Shown in pieces: positions 12,805 through 20,860 of a DNA stretch of 64,000 nucleotides. The notes beneath the pieces are model-generated. The model did not search any database. It saw nothing but the letters and a program-made list of their open reading frames with translations, and was not told the DNA's origin. Position numbers and translations under genes: made by a program. Position 1 is the first letter of the stretch. Every line of letters starts with the position of its first letter. Source of the DNA: Prochilodus magdalenae (Eukaryota > Chordata > Actinopteri > Characiformes > Prochilodontidae); assembly GCA_024036415.1 (NCBI GenBank), contig JAMWET010003158.1, positions 157,501-221,500 of the forward strand, in the 5' to 3' direction.

Positions 12805-15800
12805 TCTAACACACACACATTCTAACACACACACACATACACACACACACACACATCCTAAAACACACACAAACACACATATCCTAACACTCTTACACAA
12901 ACACACATCCTAAAACACACACAAACACACATATCCTAACACTCTTACACAAACACACATCTTAAAACACACACATACACACACATCCTAACACACACAC
13001 ACATCCTTAAACACACACATTCTAACACATACAAACACATCCTAAAACACACACACACAAACATCATAAAACACACACAGACACACACATCCTAAAACAC
13101 ACAAACACACACACACATCCTAACACACACACACATATCCTAAAACACACACACACATCCTTAAACACACACATCCTAACACACACACATTCTAACACAT
13201 ACAAACACATCCTAAAACACACACATACACACACATCCTAACACACACATCCTTAAACACACACATTCTAACACATACAAACACATCCTAAAACACACAC
13301 ACACAAACATCATAAAACACACACAGACACACACACAGATCCTAACACACTTACACACACACACATTCTAACACATACAAACACATCCTAAAACACACAC
13401 ACACAAACACATTCTAACACAGACACACACACACATCCTAAAACACACAAACACACATCCTAACACACACACATCATAAAACACACAGACACACACACAC
13501 ACACATCATAAAACACACACAGACACACACACATCCTAACACACACACACATATTCTAAAACACACATACACATCATAAAACACACAGAGACACACACAC
13601 ATCCTAACACACAGACAGACACAGACACACACACACACATCCTAACACACACACATTCTAACACATACAAACACATCCTAACACACACACACATCCTAAA
13701 ACACACACTTACACAAACACATCCTAACACAGACACACACACACATCCTAAAACACACAAACACACATCCTAACACACACACAGACACACATCATAAAAC
13801 ACACACAGACACACACACACACATCATAAAACACACACAGACATACACACATCCTAACACACATATCCTAAAACACACACACACATCATAAAACACACAG
13901 AGACACACACACATCCTAACACACACACAGACACACACACACACCCTAAAACAAACACACACACACACTACCTCACATACCTGTAAACCTTACATTGTGT
14001 AGAGTTGTATATGTATATTACAGTGCTGAGTGCAGCAGTCCGGATGTAGAGTAAGGCTTAAAGAGTGCAGTACAAGAATAAACACCAGTCTGAGACAGTC
14101 CGTACAGAGACTGGAGTGATGTGTGAAACTGTTACTAAAATAAGATAAATGAGATAAATTAAAAGTGCAGTACAGCAAAAAGAGGAAGTGAGAAAAGTGT
14201 CCTGAACGTGGACTGTAATGTATTTCTGCATTGTAGTGTTCAGCTGAGTGTGATGGCATGTGGTAAGAAGCTTCTCTGTAGTCTGTTTGTCTTGATCCTC
14301 ATTTGGCAAAAGCATCAGCTTGAAGGAAAACGCAGGAACAGGTGATGGTCTTCTCTGGATGTGGCGATGATTCTATGGCGGCAGGGTAGAACTGTACCTT
14401 CAGCTCCCGGGACAGGTTGAACTACCTCAGCTGACTCAGGAAGTACATCCTCTGTTGGGCTTTCTTGATGATGGAGCTGATGTTGCAGTCCCACTTCAGG
14501 TCCTTGGTGATTGTCGTACCCAGGAACCTGTGAGACTCCACAGCCATCACAGTTCTGTCCAGGATGGTGAGTGCTGGAAGGGCTGGGGGGCTTCTCCTGA
14601 AGTCCACCGTCATCTCCACTGTTTTTGCTGTGTTCAGCTCCAGGTTGTTCTGGTTGCTCTAGAGGACTACCTGATCAATCCTGCATGAGACCAATGACTG
14701 TCATATCCTGTCATAAACTTCAGGATTTTGACCGAGGGGGCCATGGGGGTACAGTCTGTGACTCCATGAGTCATCCTGTTAGCGCCAGTACCATTGGCAG
14801 ACGGCTGCCACAGGTAACTTAAATGGGACTCCTCACAGCCACCGTGCAGGACCTGGTGGACCACCAAACCTGCTCCCATCCGATAAACAGCTCTTAAAGC
14901 TTTCATCTCTGAGAGAGACGAGAACATCAAGCTTCGCTCTTGCTTCAGATCTGAAAACATCCACAGGGCTTTCTGTCCATCCTACCACATGCTCAGAACA
15001 AAAGTCCCAAAAGTCCAGAAGTCCAGACCTCAACATCACTGAAAGGGATTGTTTGGGATTGCTCGGAATTGTAAGTAAGTAGAAAATGCAACCAATGTCT
15101 AAGACTGAACTTTGGGGTATGGAAAAACCAAAAGCAGATCTTCTGATGCAATTCTAAAACAGTGGTTGGTCCACTCAACCCAGTATAAAGGCTTTTGTTT
15201 TGATTGTTTGAATGTTTTGATTAAACCAACAAACATAAGCATGCAACAATGAATACCACCCTAGAAAAACTGCTAACAAACAGTCTGTGCGATGCATACA
15301 CGGTTGCAAACACATTCCTCTGTAACAGTAAACAGCTGTCCATCTGCCTTCAAGGTTTACTGAAGAGATCTAGCTGCTTTTGTCAGCAGCTCAGCAGAAC
15401 ATGTTGAAAACCACAGAGCTCCCCAGGATCCAGTGTCATGCTCACAATTACATATTTTCCTTATTTGATATAATCTGTGAAACAAACACAAACAGCTAAT
15501 CCAAACCTCAACACAAATCACAAACTGTTCATGTGACAGGAATACGCTTTGCTCCTAAAGGCCCCTAACACAACATGAATCCTTTCTATAAGCATCAAAA
15601 GTGAATGGCTATGTCAAACCAGTACAGCATGGCTATAAACCATAGTCACATCATATATCAACACATAGACTAAATCATAGATCACAGACATCCATCTCTC
15701 TCGCGTTGGTAATGCAAGGCTGAAGGGCTTGTGGTGGGTGCTGCATAAGTTGTTTTCCAATGTTCAGATACACTGTATGCCCAAAAGTATCCAGACGGCC

Positions 15801-17288
15801 CTTCTAGTAGCACTCATGACACAGCCACTCAGTTGTGCACACAGCTAGTATACGCTTTATAGAAATGAGCTGACTAACAGAAGTGTGGAGGTGCTCTGTG
15901 GCAGCCACAGATGAGCCTAAGGTCAGCGCGCCCAATGCTTAGTGTCAGCTAGCGGGGTTTAAACCGCTCAGAACTGGCTGTCGAGCAGTAGAACTGGGTT
16001 TTCTGAAGCTCCGTGTAATACATTTGGGATAAGCTGAACAGCCAATATCAGTACCTGACTTTACTAACGCTCTTGTGGCTGAATGCAATCAAATACCTAC
16101 ACAGCTGTGTTCCAACATCTAATGTAAAGCCATCCCAGAAGAGAAGAAGCTGGAGCAAAGGGAGACAGACTCCCCATTAATATCCTTAATTTCAGAAGAC
16201 ACAGTGATGAGCAGATGTGTGCAAACATCTGGAATATTAAATATGGCATTAACTGTCTGGGCAGTTGAGAAAATCTACACATATATCTAGAACGTGTTAG
16301 CTGATATCAGTCTTTACTGATGTTACTATAAAATGTGAATGTACCTTCTAACAAGCCACAGATTTTCTGTTTTATGGTGTGCATGTTTGTCCGTCCTTGG
16401 CTGCTCCGGATGAGAGCTTTAGTGGTGATGTATTCTGAAAGTCTCCCAATAGCCACGTTCTGGAAGATCATCTAAACAAGGGCCTGAACACCAATCAAAA
16501 CCAGACAGAGAGACAGAAGGGAACGACAGGAACAAGAGGAAACAGAGGAAGAGGAGGAGATAAAGGGAGAGAAAAATGACAGAATGATAAAACTGACAGA
16601 GAGAGATGAAGTTGGATGGGGAGACATAGACAGACAGATGAAATGTCAAAACAAGGGAGGAAACTGAGATGAAGGAAAGAGAAGAAAGAGAACACAAAAC
16701 AAACACATTGTAAGGGAGGAGAGAAAGAGAGAGAGAGAGAAAAGGGTAAATAGAAAGAGAAAATAGATTAAAAAGAGAATGAGAGAAACAGACAGTGTGG
16801 AAGAAGAGCAGGAAGAGGTAGGAGAGAAAGAGAAAAAACACAGAGAGATGAAAAAGAGACAATGGGAGCACAGAAGAGAAAGCCTTTTAGAAAGAGCAAA
16901 AGAGACAAAAAGAGAGACAAGGAGATAAAGAGGGAAGAGAGGGAAACACATGATAACAAAAAGAAAGAAAGAAGGGAGAATGTGAAGGAGACATACAGAA
17001 AAGAAGACAGATAGCGCGAACAAGAAAAAGATGAAACAAAATGTGAGAGAGAGAAAAAGAAAGAGAGAGAGGACAAGAAAAAAGAAGATGATACAGAAAA
17101 GGACAGAGAGAGTAAGAGAGAGAAAGAATAAGTAAGAGATCGAGAGAAAGAGATAGAGGGAACAAGAAAAAAGAACATGACAGAAGAGGACAGAGAGCGA
17201 GAAAGGCAGAAAGAAACAAAGAGAGAGAGAAAAAAGAGAGAACAAGAAAGGAGAAGATGAAACAGAAAAGGAGAGAGAGAGAGTGAGT

Positions 17289-17352
<64 letters not shown>

Positions 17353-19600
17353 AAGAGAGAGAATGAGAGAGAGAGAATAAACCAAAACCTGCTGTGCAAA
17401 ATAATTGTTATTGTTGAGGTGGGAGGTGGTGGGAGGTGGTGGGAGGCGTATGCAGATGAAGCCCCCCCCCCTTCCTTCTCCCCCTCTTCTGCAGTTTTGA
17501 TGTGAGGACCCTGAGGCTCCTCTGTTTTACAGCTCTCAGCGGGGCGTCTGCAGAAGGGGCCCGAGACCCTCACAGCTAGAGGGGCGGAACGGGAGTGGGA
17601 TATTAAACATTATAACCAGGTTCAAGCGATGAGGAGGAGAGAGGGAAATGAGAAGGGAGAAAGGGAGAACGGAGGGGTGAATCTGCATGATAAGAAGATG
17701 ATGATACGGGAGCTCTTCCAAGACAGATGTCCCTGTGATTGTGCTCATGCCCGCAGGCCATTCTTCACTCGTTTGTGTGGGTGTTATTTATTTATTTATT
17801 TATTCATTTATTTTTGGAGGGCGTGCTGAGGCCTTATCCCATTAGCCGGGCTTCACGTCTCAGCGCTAATTCAGGCGGGGACTCACCCAGCTGACCCTGG
17901 CAGATATCGGTGGTGCCCGTGGTGCCCTCCACAAAGACGGCATTGCTGCTGATTTCCTGAAGACAACAGAATAAACAACGAGAGTCAGTGTAGAGTGGCA
18001 GCATGCAACACTGCTACACACATACATCTGAAACAACAGCGTCAGGAACGGGACCAGCTGCTATGGACTGTACCTCCGTCTCCATCCGACTGTTCATCAG
18101 TTGCTGCCCATTCCGTAGAGCTTGCGGCTTCCTGAATATACACCCATCATCAAAAGAACAGTTGCACCCAGAAGGAATCGCCCATCAGGAATGAAACTTG
18201 GTGGGTATGTTTGACATCATGAGACATGGGAATGATTCAGGTGTCACACTCAACCGCACATGTGACATGAGCAAGGAGGGTCCTTATCGCTGTACCTGCC
18301 CGACCCAACAGCCATGATGCGGGCATTCAGCGAGCAGCGATGCCTCCATGAGTCATCCTGTTACTGCTAGCACCATTGGCAGACAGCTGCACCACACAGG
18401 AGTACATGTACACAGGTCGTTGTGACGACTAGCATCTGAAGCAGACCGTTACAACGACTAGCATCCGCATAGCATTCTGATCCGACACTTCCTTCTGGGT
18501 GCAACTCAACTGTCACTGAGAGTAGATACTACACAGGCTGGTCTGGCCCAAAGTAATACAGACTTCATTTCAAAGCCAGCACTGCAGTGTGGTTTATCTG
18601 AGCGTGGTGGTGGTGTTATAAGCACTGAACTGAGCTGTACGCAATGAAGAGAGACAATCATCCAACACTGTTTAAAATTTTCATTTTTTAGCTTTTATTT
18701 ACATTTACATTGTAGGCATTTAGATGACGCTCTTATCCAGAGCGACTTACAAGGTTATTCATATTACAGGTAGGCCAGTGTTGGGAGTCTTACCCAAGAC
18801 TCTTATTGGTGTAGCTCAGCAATTGCTACCTAGACTGGGATTCAAAACCCCATCTCTCACATGGGGTGGTAGCTCTCTGGTGGGTAGTGGCGTTAACTGC
18901 TGGTGTATATAGATATATATATATATAGTTCATATAGAACAGTTATATTATAGTTTTTCTTTAGTTTCTTTAAGGTATTTAAATAGTTTGTTGTACAGGG
19001 CACTGTTTAGTTTGTTTTATAGTTTACTGTACATTACACTGTAGTAGTATAGTAGTGGTTTTAATATGGTTTATTGTTTTTATAGTTAATTTTATGCTGC
19101 ACTGACATTTGCCTTCATAGTTTACTGTATAGTTTAGTTTATTGCATAGTTTATTGGTTGGTGTGGCGCAACAGATAACACCACTTGCCACTAAGCTATC
19201 ACACCATGTGGAAGATCGTGGTTCGATTCTCTGTCTGGGTGACTATGCTGTGCTACACCAATAAGAGTCCTTGGGTAAGACTCCTAACACTACATTGGCC
19301 TACCTGTAATATGATGAACCTTGAAAGCCGCTCTGGATAAGAGCGTCAGCTAAATACCATAAATGTATAGTGCACTGTATAGTTTACATACAGCACAGTG
19401 CCTAGTTTTGATGCTTTATTGGATAGTGCACAGTTAATACCTTTCATAGTTTATTGTATAGTTTACTGTATAGGGTATAGTTAATTACATAGTCCACTTG
19501 TGTAAGGCACTTTATAGTTTATTGTTTATTTAGTTTATTGGATAGTTCACAATTTTGTGTAGTATTTAAATAGTTTAAAGTTCAGTGCATAATATGGTTT

Positions 19601-19639
<39 letters not shown>

Positions 19640-20685
19640 ATAGCTTGAATATATATTATAACTTGAAGCCTTAAGTTTTTTTTTCTTATCAGCCCAGATG
19701 CTGCGTTGGGCATGAACCTCGCCTTAGGGCCTCACGACTTAACATTAATTACTTCCTTCCTGAGTTTTCTCCAAGGTGTACATTTCCTTATATGTGCATC
19801 ATATAAAATCAATTTCAGTGATGTAGCCAGGGAATAATGCTCCACCCACTAATATTAACTTGAATGTTTATATCAGACTGCTTATGTACTTCTGTAAGTA
19901 GTTATGACAATGAATACAACAGTGTGCAAAAGTTTGAGCATCCCTGGTCGAATTCCATTTTTTGGGATTTAGTGAAAAATTCAATGAATAATTTCTATTT
20001 ATTTGCTGAGATTAACATATTAAAAAAGCTAAACATAACATATACATCATTCCATGACAATTTACAGATTATATGTTTCTATATTCTTCCAGTTCAGTAA
20101 TTAAAAATGAAAACAGTGCATTAAAATAGGTGTTGACTTTTTCAGCCTTAGAAAAACAACAGCATCAACTTGGACCAGGCATACCATGTTACAGACTATG
20201 AAGGCTCCAGTGAATGAGCTGCATTGGGGACATCTATTCTACTGAACAGTGCTCACATTTGGCTTAAATTATTCGGCTTTCATTGAAAAGTGCTTTGTGA
20301 AATCCCCCCTGAGACTTTGCAGGGGGTCAGTGGGAACGTCTCTGTTAGATCAGAAGATCAAAACAGCAGGCTGCAGCTGTACTGCACAGCCTTTTTCACT
20401 GAATCACACGATAGTCATTCAGACAGCTCTACAGTTACTCATTCAATGCACTGTATAGATTAAACTACCATCCTCAACTAGACACATACCCATCTACAGG
20501 CAGTTCCTTACCTTGGGTCTCAGCCATTTGATGGCCAGTTTTGGGTCAGGATCTGCCGGCATGCCGATGGAAGTCTGGTCAGCTGCGAAGGTCGGGTCCA
20601 GGAACAGAGTTTTCGTCTTGAGGCACTCATCTCTGAGGGAGATGTAGTCCTGATTCTTAAACTTCACTGGGACGTTGTCAGACAT
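32..20685 (-). CDS. capn12: Calpain-12-like cysteine protease, 5' ten coding exons (gene continues past left edge)
   Basis: Classical calpain: a Ca2+-dependent cytosolic cysteine endopeptidase that makes limited cuts in substrates. The coding join on the minus strand is 20512-20685, 17887-17956, 12007-12125, 5048-5181, 2750-2921, 2074-2157, 1900-1985, 818-895, 491-663 and 32-282. This totals 1341 nt (447 codons) with no stop and continuous phase. Residues 1-58 are the N-terminal segment, about 59-345 the CysPc protease core, and about 346-447 the C2-like domain. The catalytic triad is Cys84 ([10 protein letters not shown]), His242 ([10 protein letters not shown]) and Asn266 (RLRNPWG). The 158- and 24-residue spacings match the calpain-2 spacing I remember (105/262/286). 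Calpain-12 is favoured over capn1/2/8/9 by GNCW instead of [17 protein letters not shown] and a strongly acidic stretch at 380-402. The penta-EF-hand exons are outside the window. Family is certain; the paralogue call is about 0.75. Confidence 0.88.
491..663 (-). CDS. capn12: capn12 exon 9 (start of C2-like domain)
   Basis: 173 nt, about 12 nt longer than the usual calpain exon 9. It encodes [19 protein letters not shown], then an acidic Gly-rich insertion ([12 protein letters not shown]), then [16 protein letters not shown]. This is the calpain F-x-x-x-F-x-x-(L/V)-x-I-C-x-L-x-P ... G-x-W-x-x-G-x-x-A-G-G pattern. The FDTV and AGGS wording matches calpain-12. It ends CCAC|GTGGGT in phase 1. 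Confidence 0.91.
818..895 (-). CDS. capn12: capn12 exon 8 (end of protease core)
   Basis: 78 nt, too short to stand out as an open frame. Recognised from KIEEDGEFW, the calpain (R/K)-x-E-D-G-E-F-W motif that closes the protease core. Acceptor GGACAG|G, donor TTTTG|GTATGT. Phase 2 in and phase 2 out, with the Trp codon split TG|G into exon 9. The phase match on both sides makes the call firm. Confidence 0.9.
1056..1262 (+). repeat. tRNA-derived SINE, copy 1
   Basis: Contains an A-box-like TAGCTCAGCGGG near 1069 and a B-box GGTTCAAATCC at 1134-1144, correctly spaced for RNA polymerase III. The unrelated body ends in GTAAGTCGCTCTGG...GAGCGTCAGCTAAATG, a tail found on many fish SINEs and thought to be borrowed from a LINE 3' end. 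Two further copies sit at 18703-18905 and 19155-19370. Not a functional tRNA: no cloverleaf beyond the boxes. Confidence 0.85.
1275..1400 (+). mobile_element. Tc1-A family fragment
   Basis: Shares GAGGCATGCAAATGATT and CACATGTGGCATAAGCAAGGACGGGCC-type sequence with the longer Tc1-A copies at 18155, 33770 and 47225, but lacks both ends. A decayed piece only. Confidence 0.6.
1900..1985 (-). CDS. capn12: capn12 exon 7 (catalytic asparagine)
   Basis: I chose the acceptor GTGTAG|GTCC because it gives the canonical 86 nt and keeps the frame. An internal AG 12 nt further in would also keep the frame. It encodes [18 protein letters not shown], then WSDK across the junction, with catalytic Asn266 in RNPWG. 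The donor is AA|GTTAGC, which departs from the GTAAGT consensus and lacks the usual G at -1. The exon 8 join then reads WSDKCKDWD, aligning with human CAPN12 WSDSCPRWD. Confidence 0.88.
2074..2157 (-). CDS. capn12: capn12 exon 6 (catalytic histidine)
   Basis: 84 nt, standard calpain exon-6 length, phase 0 at both ends, acceptor CCTATAG| and donor AAG|GTAACT. It encodes [16 protein letters not shown] with catalytic His242. ITGT(D/H)K resembles human CAPN12 more than the VTGAE of calpains 1 and 2. A foldback palindrome (2214-2414) ends about 56 nt upstream of this exon's acceptor in transcript sense. Confidence 0.94.
2214..2414. repeat. Foldback palindrome with about 82-bp arms
   Basis: Arm 2214-2297 is the inverted complement of 2332-2414 at roughly 88% identity, with the inner 27 bp perfectly paired. 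The 34-bp spacer (2298-2331) is itself a diverged direct copy of part of the arm, so the structure is copy, copy, inverted copy. It lies in capn12 intron 5, ending about 56 bp upstream of exon 6 in transcript sense. The transcript would form a long stem-loop. Confidence 0.88.
2750..2921 (-). CDS. capn12: capn12 exon 5 (protease core)
   Basis: 172 nt, one codon longer than the 169 nt I remember for this exon in other calpains. Acceptor CCGCAG|G, donor CAG|GTATAC. It encodes [12 protein letters not shown], then MEDFTGG, then [13 protein letters not shown], the canonical G-S-Y-x-x-L-x-G-G and E-x-F-x-D-F-T-G-G calpain signatures. It ends in phase 0 just before the segment leading to the active-site histidine. 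Confidence 0.93.
3590..4310 (+). mobile_element. LINE 3' end, Rex1/CR1-like (ORF2 tail plus 3' UTR)
   Basis: The forward frame near 3600-3725 reads the typical ORF2 C-terminus of this LINE group: [17 protein letters not shown] start, then [32 protein letters not shown] end, here with frame breaks. The 3' UTR ends in GTGATGTGACAATAAAAAGTGATTTGATT, a common fish LINE tail. An internal (TAGA)n at 3926-3979 leads into TACTTTATTGATCCC, another common tail sequence. Confidence 0.7.
3926..3979. repeat. (TAGA)n microsatellite
   Basis: About 13 uninterrupted TAGA units inside the LINE 3' UTR. Confidence 0.95.
4551..4615. repeat. (TGAA)n microsatellite
   Basis: About 16 TGAA units with two TGAACGAA interruptions, in capn12 intron 4. 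Confidence 0.93.
5048..5181 (-). CDS. capn12: capn12 exon 4 (protease core)
   Basis: 134 nt, matching the calpain exon-4 length, phase 0 to 2. It encodes [17 protein letters not shown] and [14 protein letters not shown], diagnostic calpain core motifs. The acceptor follows an unusually long CT-rich tract (complement of the GA run near 5195-5250). The donor is GTCAGT, acceptable but not optimal. The split Lys codon (AA|G) is completed by exon 5 to read KAYAKLIGSYG. Confidence 0.94.
5190..5265 (-). repeat. GA tract forming an extended pyrimidine tract at the exon 4 acceptor
   Basis: Nearly pure GAGA with CAGAGAG interruptions. On the transcribed (minus) strand this is about 70 nt of CT repeat ending within 10-20 nt of the exon 4 acceptor, far longer than a normal polypyrimidine tract. 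Confidence 0.85.
5300..5850 (-). mobile_element. Tc1-B family copy 1 (decayed Tc1/mariner-like element)
   Basis: Reverse-strand copy of a repeat also found at 32925-33380 and 39765-40235. All share GGCGTGGCCAAAGACCATAG and a frame reading [16 protein letters not shown]...VIRVYQ. This resembles the N-terminal helix-turn-helix of Tc1-type transposases. No DDE core is present. Confidence 0.65.
5880..6400. repeat. Decayed interspersed DNA-transposon-like repeat
   Basis: Contains AGCCTTTCTGTCAGCTCAAACCAGTCT and related phrases that I recognise as a common fish interspersed repeat. No intact frame or ends. Class not determined. Confidence 0.45.
6400..12006 (-). other. capn12 intron 3, remaining unique-looking sequence
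   Basis: Most of the 6.8-kb intron 3. It holds a 2.5-copy interstitial telomere-like CCCTAA run near 6592-6606, a (TA)n tract at about 9440-9469, A-rich and oligo-T stretches, and stretches of low-grade repeat debris. An open frame at 8172-8552 (126 codons, forward) has no recognisable domain and lies antisense within the intron; I do not call it a gene. I see no splice-bounded conserved coding here. Confidence 0.6.
12007..12125 (-). CDS. capn12: capn12 exon 3 (catalytic cysteine)
   Basis: 119 nt, the usual calpain exon-3 length, with GCTGTAG| acceptor and AAG|GTAAAG donor, phase 1 to 0. It opens with [12 protein letters not shown], giving catalytic Cys84, and ends PYAGIFRFK, the conserved core-1 strand (calpain-2 has NGYAGIFHFQ). 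Asn precedes the Cys where most calpains have Asp; human CAPN12 as I remember it also has Asn. A CA/GT-rich array begins about 415 bp upstream of this acceptor in transcript sense. Confidence 0.94.
12335..12400 (+). mobile_element. Tc1-A terminal fragment
   Basis: Matches AGGAATGAAACTTGGTGG and GACATGCAAATGA found at 18183 and, inverted, at 41600-41680. Only the terminal portion remains, joined directly to LINE tail sequence. Confidence 0.65.
12425..14665 (-). mobile_element. Rex/CR1-like LINE fragment invaded by a CA-rich array
   Basis: At 14422-14619 the minus strand reads MTVDFRRSP...[16 protein letters not shown]...[14 protein letters not shown], the C-terminal part of a LINE reverse transcriptase, continued in broken frames. 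Sequence around 12440-12530 (AGAATCGAGCC...CACATATACAAG) resembles the LINE 3' tail. The CA-rich array (12540-13975) therefore sits in what was the 3' UTR. Confidence 0.65.
12540..13975. repeat. CA-rich minisatellite with ATCCTAAC/ATCATAAAAC interruptions
   Basis: About 1.4 kb of (CA)n punctuated every 15-40 bp by ATCCTAA, ATTCTAA or ATCATAA. Larger blocks are duplicated: the block starting near 13017 recurs near 13263 almost exactly, so there is a higher-order period of about 246 bp in part of the array. In capn12 transcript sense the array is GU-rich and lies about 415 nt upstream of exon 3. Confidence 0.93.
14700..15170 (+). mobile_element. Tc1-like remnants (Tc1-A piece and a Tc1 C-terminal piece)
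   Basis: 14740-14820 matches the Tc1-A segment GAGTCATCCTGTTAGCGCCA...GGCAGACGGCTGC. 15005-15165 carries a separate Tc1-like transposase C-terminal remnant, with AGTCCAGACCTCAACATC corresponding to the S-P-D-L-N-P motif, followed by frameshifted sequence. Both are non-functional. Confidence 0.55.
16490..17382. repeat. Long purine-rich (GA-rich) tract
   Basis: About 890 bp, over 80% purine on the plus strand, with pure (GA)n from about 17295 to 17345. In capn12 transcript sense it is a CU-rich tract beginning about 500 nt downstream of the exon 2 donor. Strand-asymmetric mirror-symmetric tracts like this can form triplex DNA. Confidence 0.92.
17887..17956 (-). CDS. capn12: capn12 exon 2 (residues 59-82)
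   Basis: Seventy nucleotides, the standard length of this exon in classical calpains. It is bounded by CTTCAG| and |GTGAGT and runs phase 0 to phase 1. It encodes [11 protein letters not shown] followed by TDICQGQLG, the conserved lead-in to the active-site cysteine. In other calpains this segment reads R-T-D-I-C-Q-G-x-L-G. The catalytic Cys itself sits at the start of the next exon. Confidence 0.93.
18155..18512 (+). mobile_element. Tc1-A mini-element with terminal inverted repeats
   Basis: GTTGCACCCAGAAGGA at 18161-18176 is exactly inverted at 18490-18505, marking the ends. The interior carries AGGAATGAAACTTGG, GACATGAGCAAGGA and the [17 protein letters not shown] HTH remnant. At about 350 bp it keeps only the N-terminal coding part of a Tc1 transposase and would need a transposase supplied in trans. 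Confidence 0.8.
18703..18905 (-). repeat. tRNA-derived SINE, copy 2
   Basis: Inverted relative to copies 1 and 3. The plus strand begins with the inverted tail (ATGACGCTCTTATCCAGAGCG) and ends with the inverted B and A boxes (GGGATTCAAAACCCC, then the promoter-proximal end). Confidence 0.82.
19155..19370 (+). repeat. tRNA-derived SINE, copy 3
   Basis: A-box-like TGGCGCAACAGATAAC, B-box GGTTCGATTCT at about 19221, and the GCCGCTCTGGATAAGAGCG tail. Diverged from copy 1 throughout. Confidence 0.83.
20512..20685 (-). CDS. capn12: capn12 exon 1 (start codon, residues 1-58)
   Basis: Encodes the N-terminal segment, including [14 protein letters not shown] and FLDPTF, which match the calpain pattern of F-x-(N/G)Q-x-Y...L-R-x-x-C-L...F-x-D-P-x-F before the protease core. 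The start is fixed by an in-frame TAG 15 nt upstream of the ATG. The exon ends AAG|GTAAGG in phase 0 after WLRPK. At 58 codons it is shorter than the roughly 75-80 residues I remember for calpains 1 and 2, so the N-terminal anchor helix is abbreviated. Confidence 0.92.
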
Positions 20686-20860
20686 TCTGCAGAACTTCTA
20701 CAGGAGCTTCAGCTGAAAGGGTGAGGAACTCTGAGCAACCAGGACTCTCACTCTGGAGGAGTTTGCAGAAAGTTTGCAATGACTCCCACCTCTCCGCCCA
20801 TTGGGAACACGCCCCCCTTGCCTGAAGCCTGGGGGGTGGTGGGGTTATGTGGCTTGTTTT
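20686..20860 (-). promoter_or_regulatory. Probable capn12 promoter and 5' leader
   Basis: Immediately upstream of the start codon. A CCAAT-like plus GC-rich element (CCAATGGGCGG in transcript sense) lies at 20795-20804, about 110 bp before the ATG, followed by a pyrimidine- and purine-mixed leader. No TATA box is evident. Transcription start is not determinable; a non-coding first exon further upstream cannot be excluded. Confidence 0.4.

Larger units (their letters stand above)
12126..17886 (-). other. capn12 intron 2
   Basis: 5761 bp between the exons that flank the catalytic cysteine. It holds the LINE and CA array (12425-14665), Tc1 debris (14700-15170), unassigned sequence (15170-16480) and a purine tract (16490-17380). 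A short TTTA repeat at 17787-17812 is followed by an AT-rich homeodomain-site island just beside exon 2 (17822-17880). No further exon seen. Confidence 0.75.
17957..20511 (-). other. capn12 intron 1
   Basis: 2555 bp. Contains a Tc1-A element with both terminal repeats (18155-18512), two tRNA-derived SINEs in opposite orientation (18703-18905, 19155-19370), a stretch built of TATAGTTTA-type repeats (18930-19600), a (TA)n tract near 19606-19640 and a Tc1-end-like segment (19911-20130, starting GTGCAAAAGTTTGAGCATCC). The remainder is unassigned. Confidence 0.7.

Noticed and set aside
12371..13766. Several Cys/Val-rich minus-strand open frames
   Set aside because: Translation of (GT)n repeats; not protein-like.
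12540..13975. CRISPR-like regularly spaced repeats
   Set aside because: Simple CA-repeat with irregular spacing in a vertebrate genome; not a CRISPR array.
16419..17573. Overlapping minus-strand open frames of 150-228 codons (Ser/Leu/Phe-rich)
   Set aside because: Produced by the GA/CT-rich tract in capn12 intron 2; stops are simply excluded by composition.
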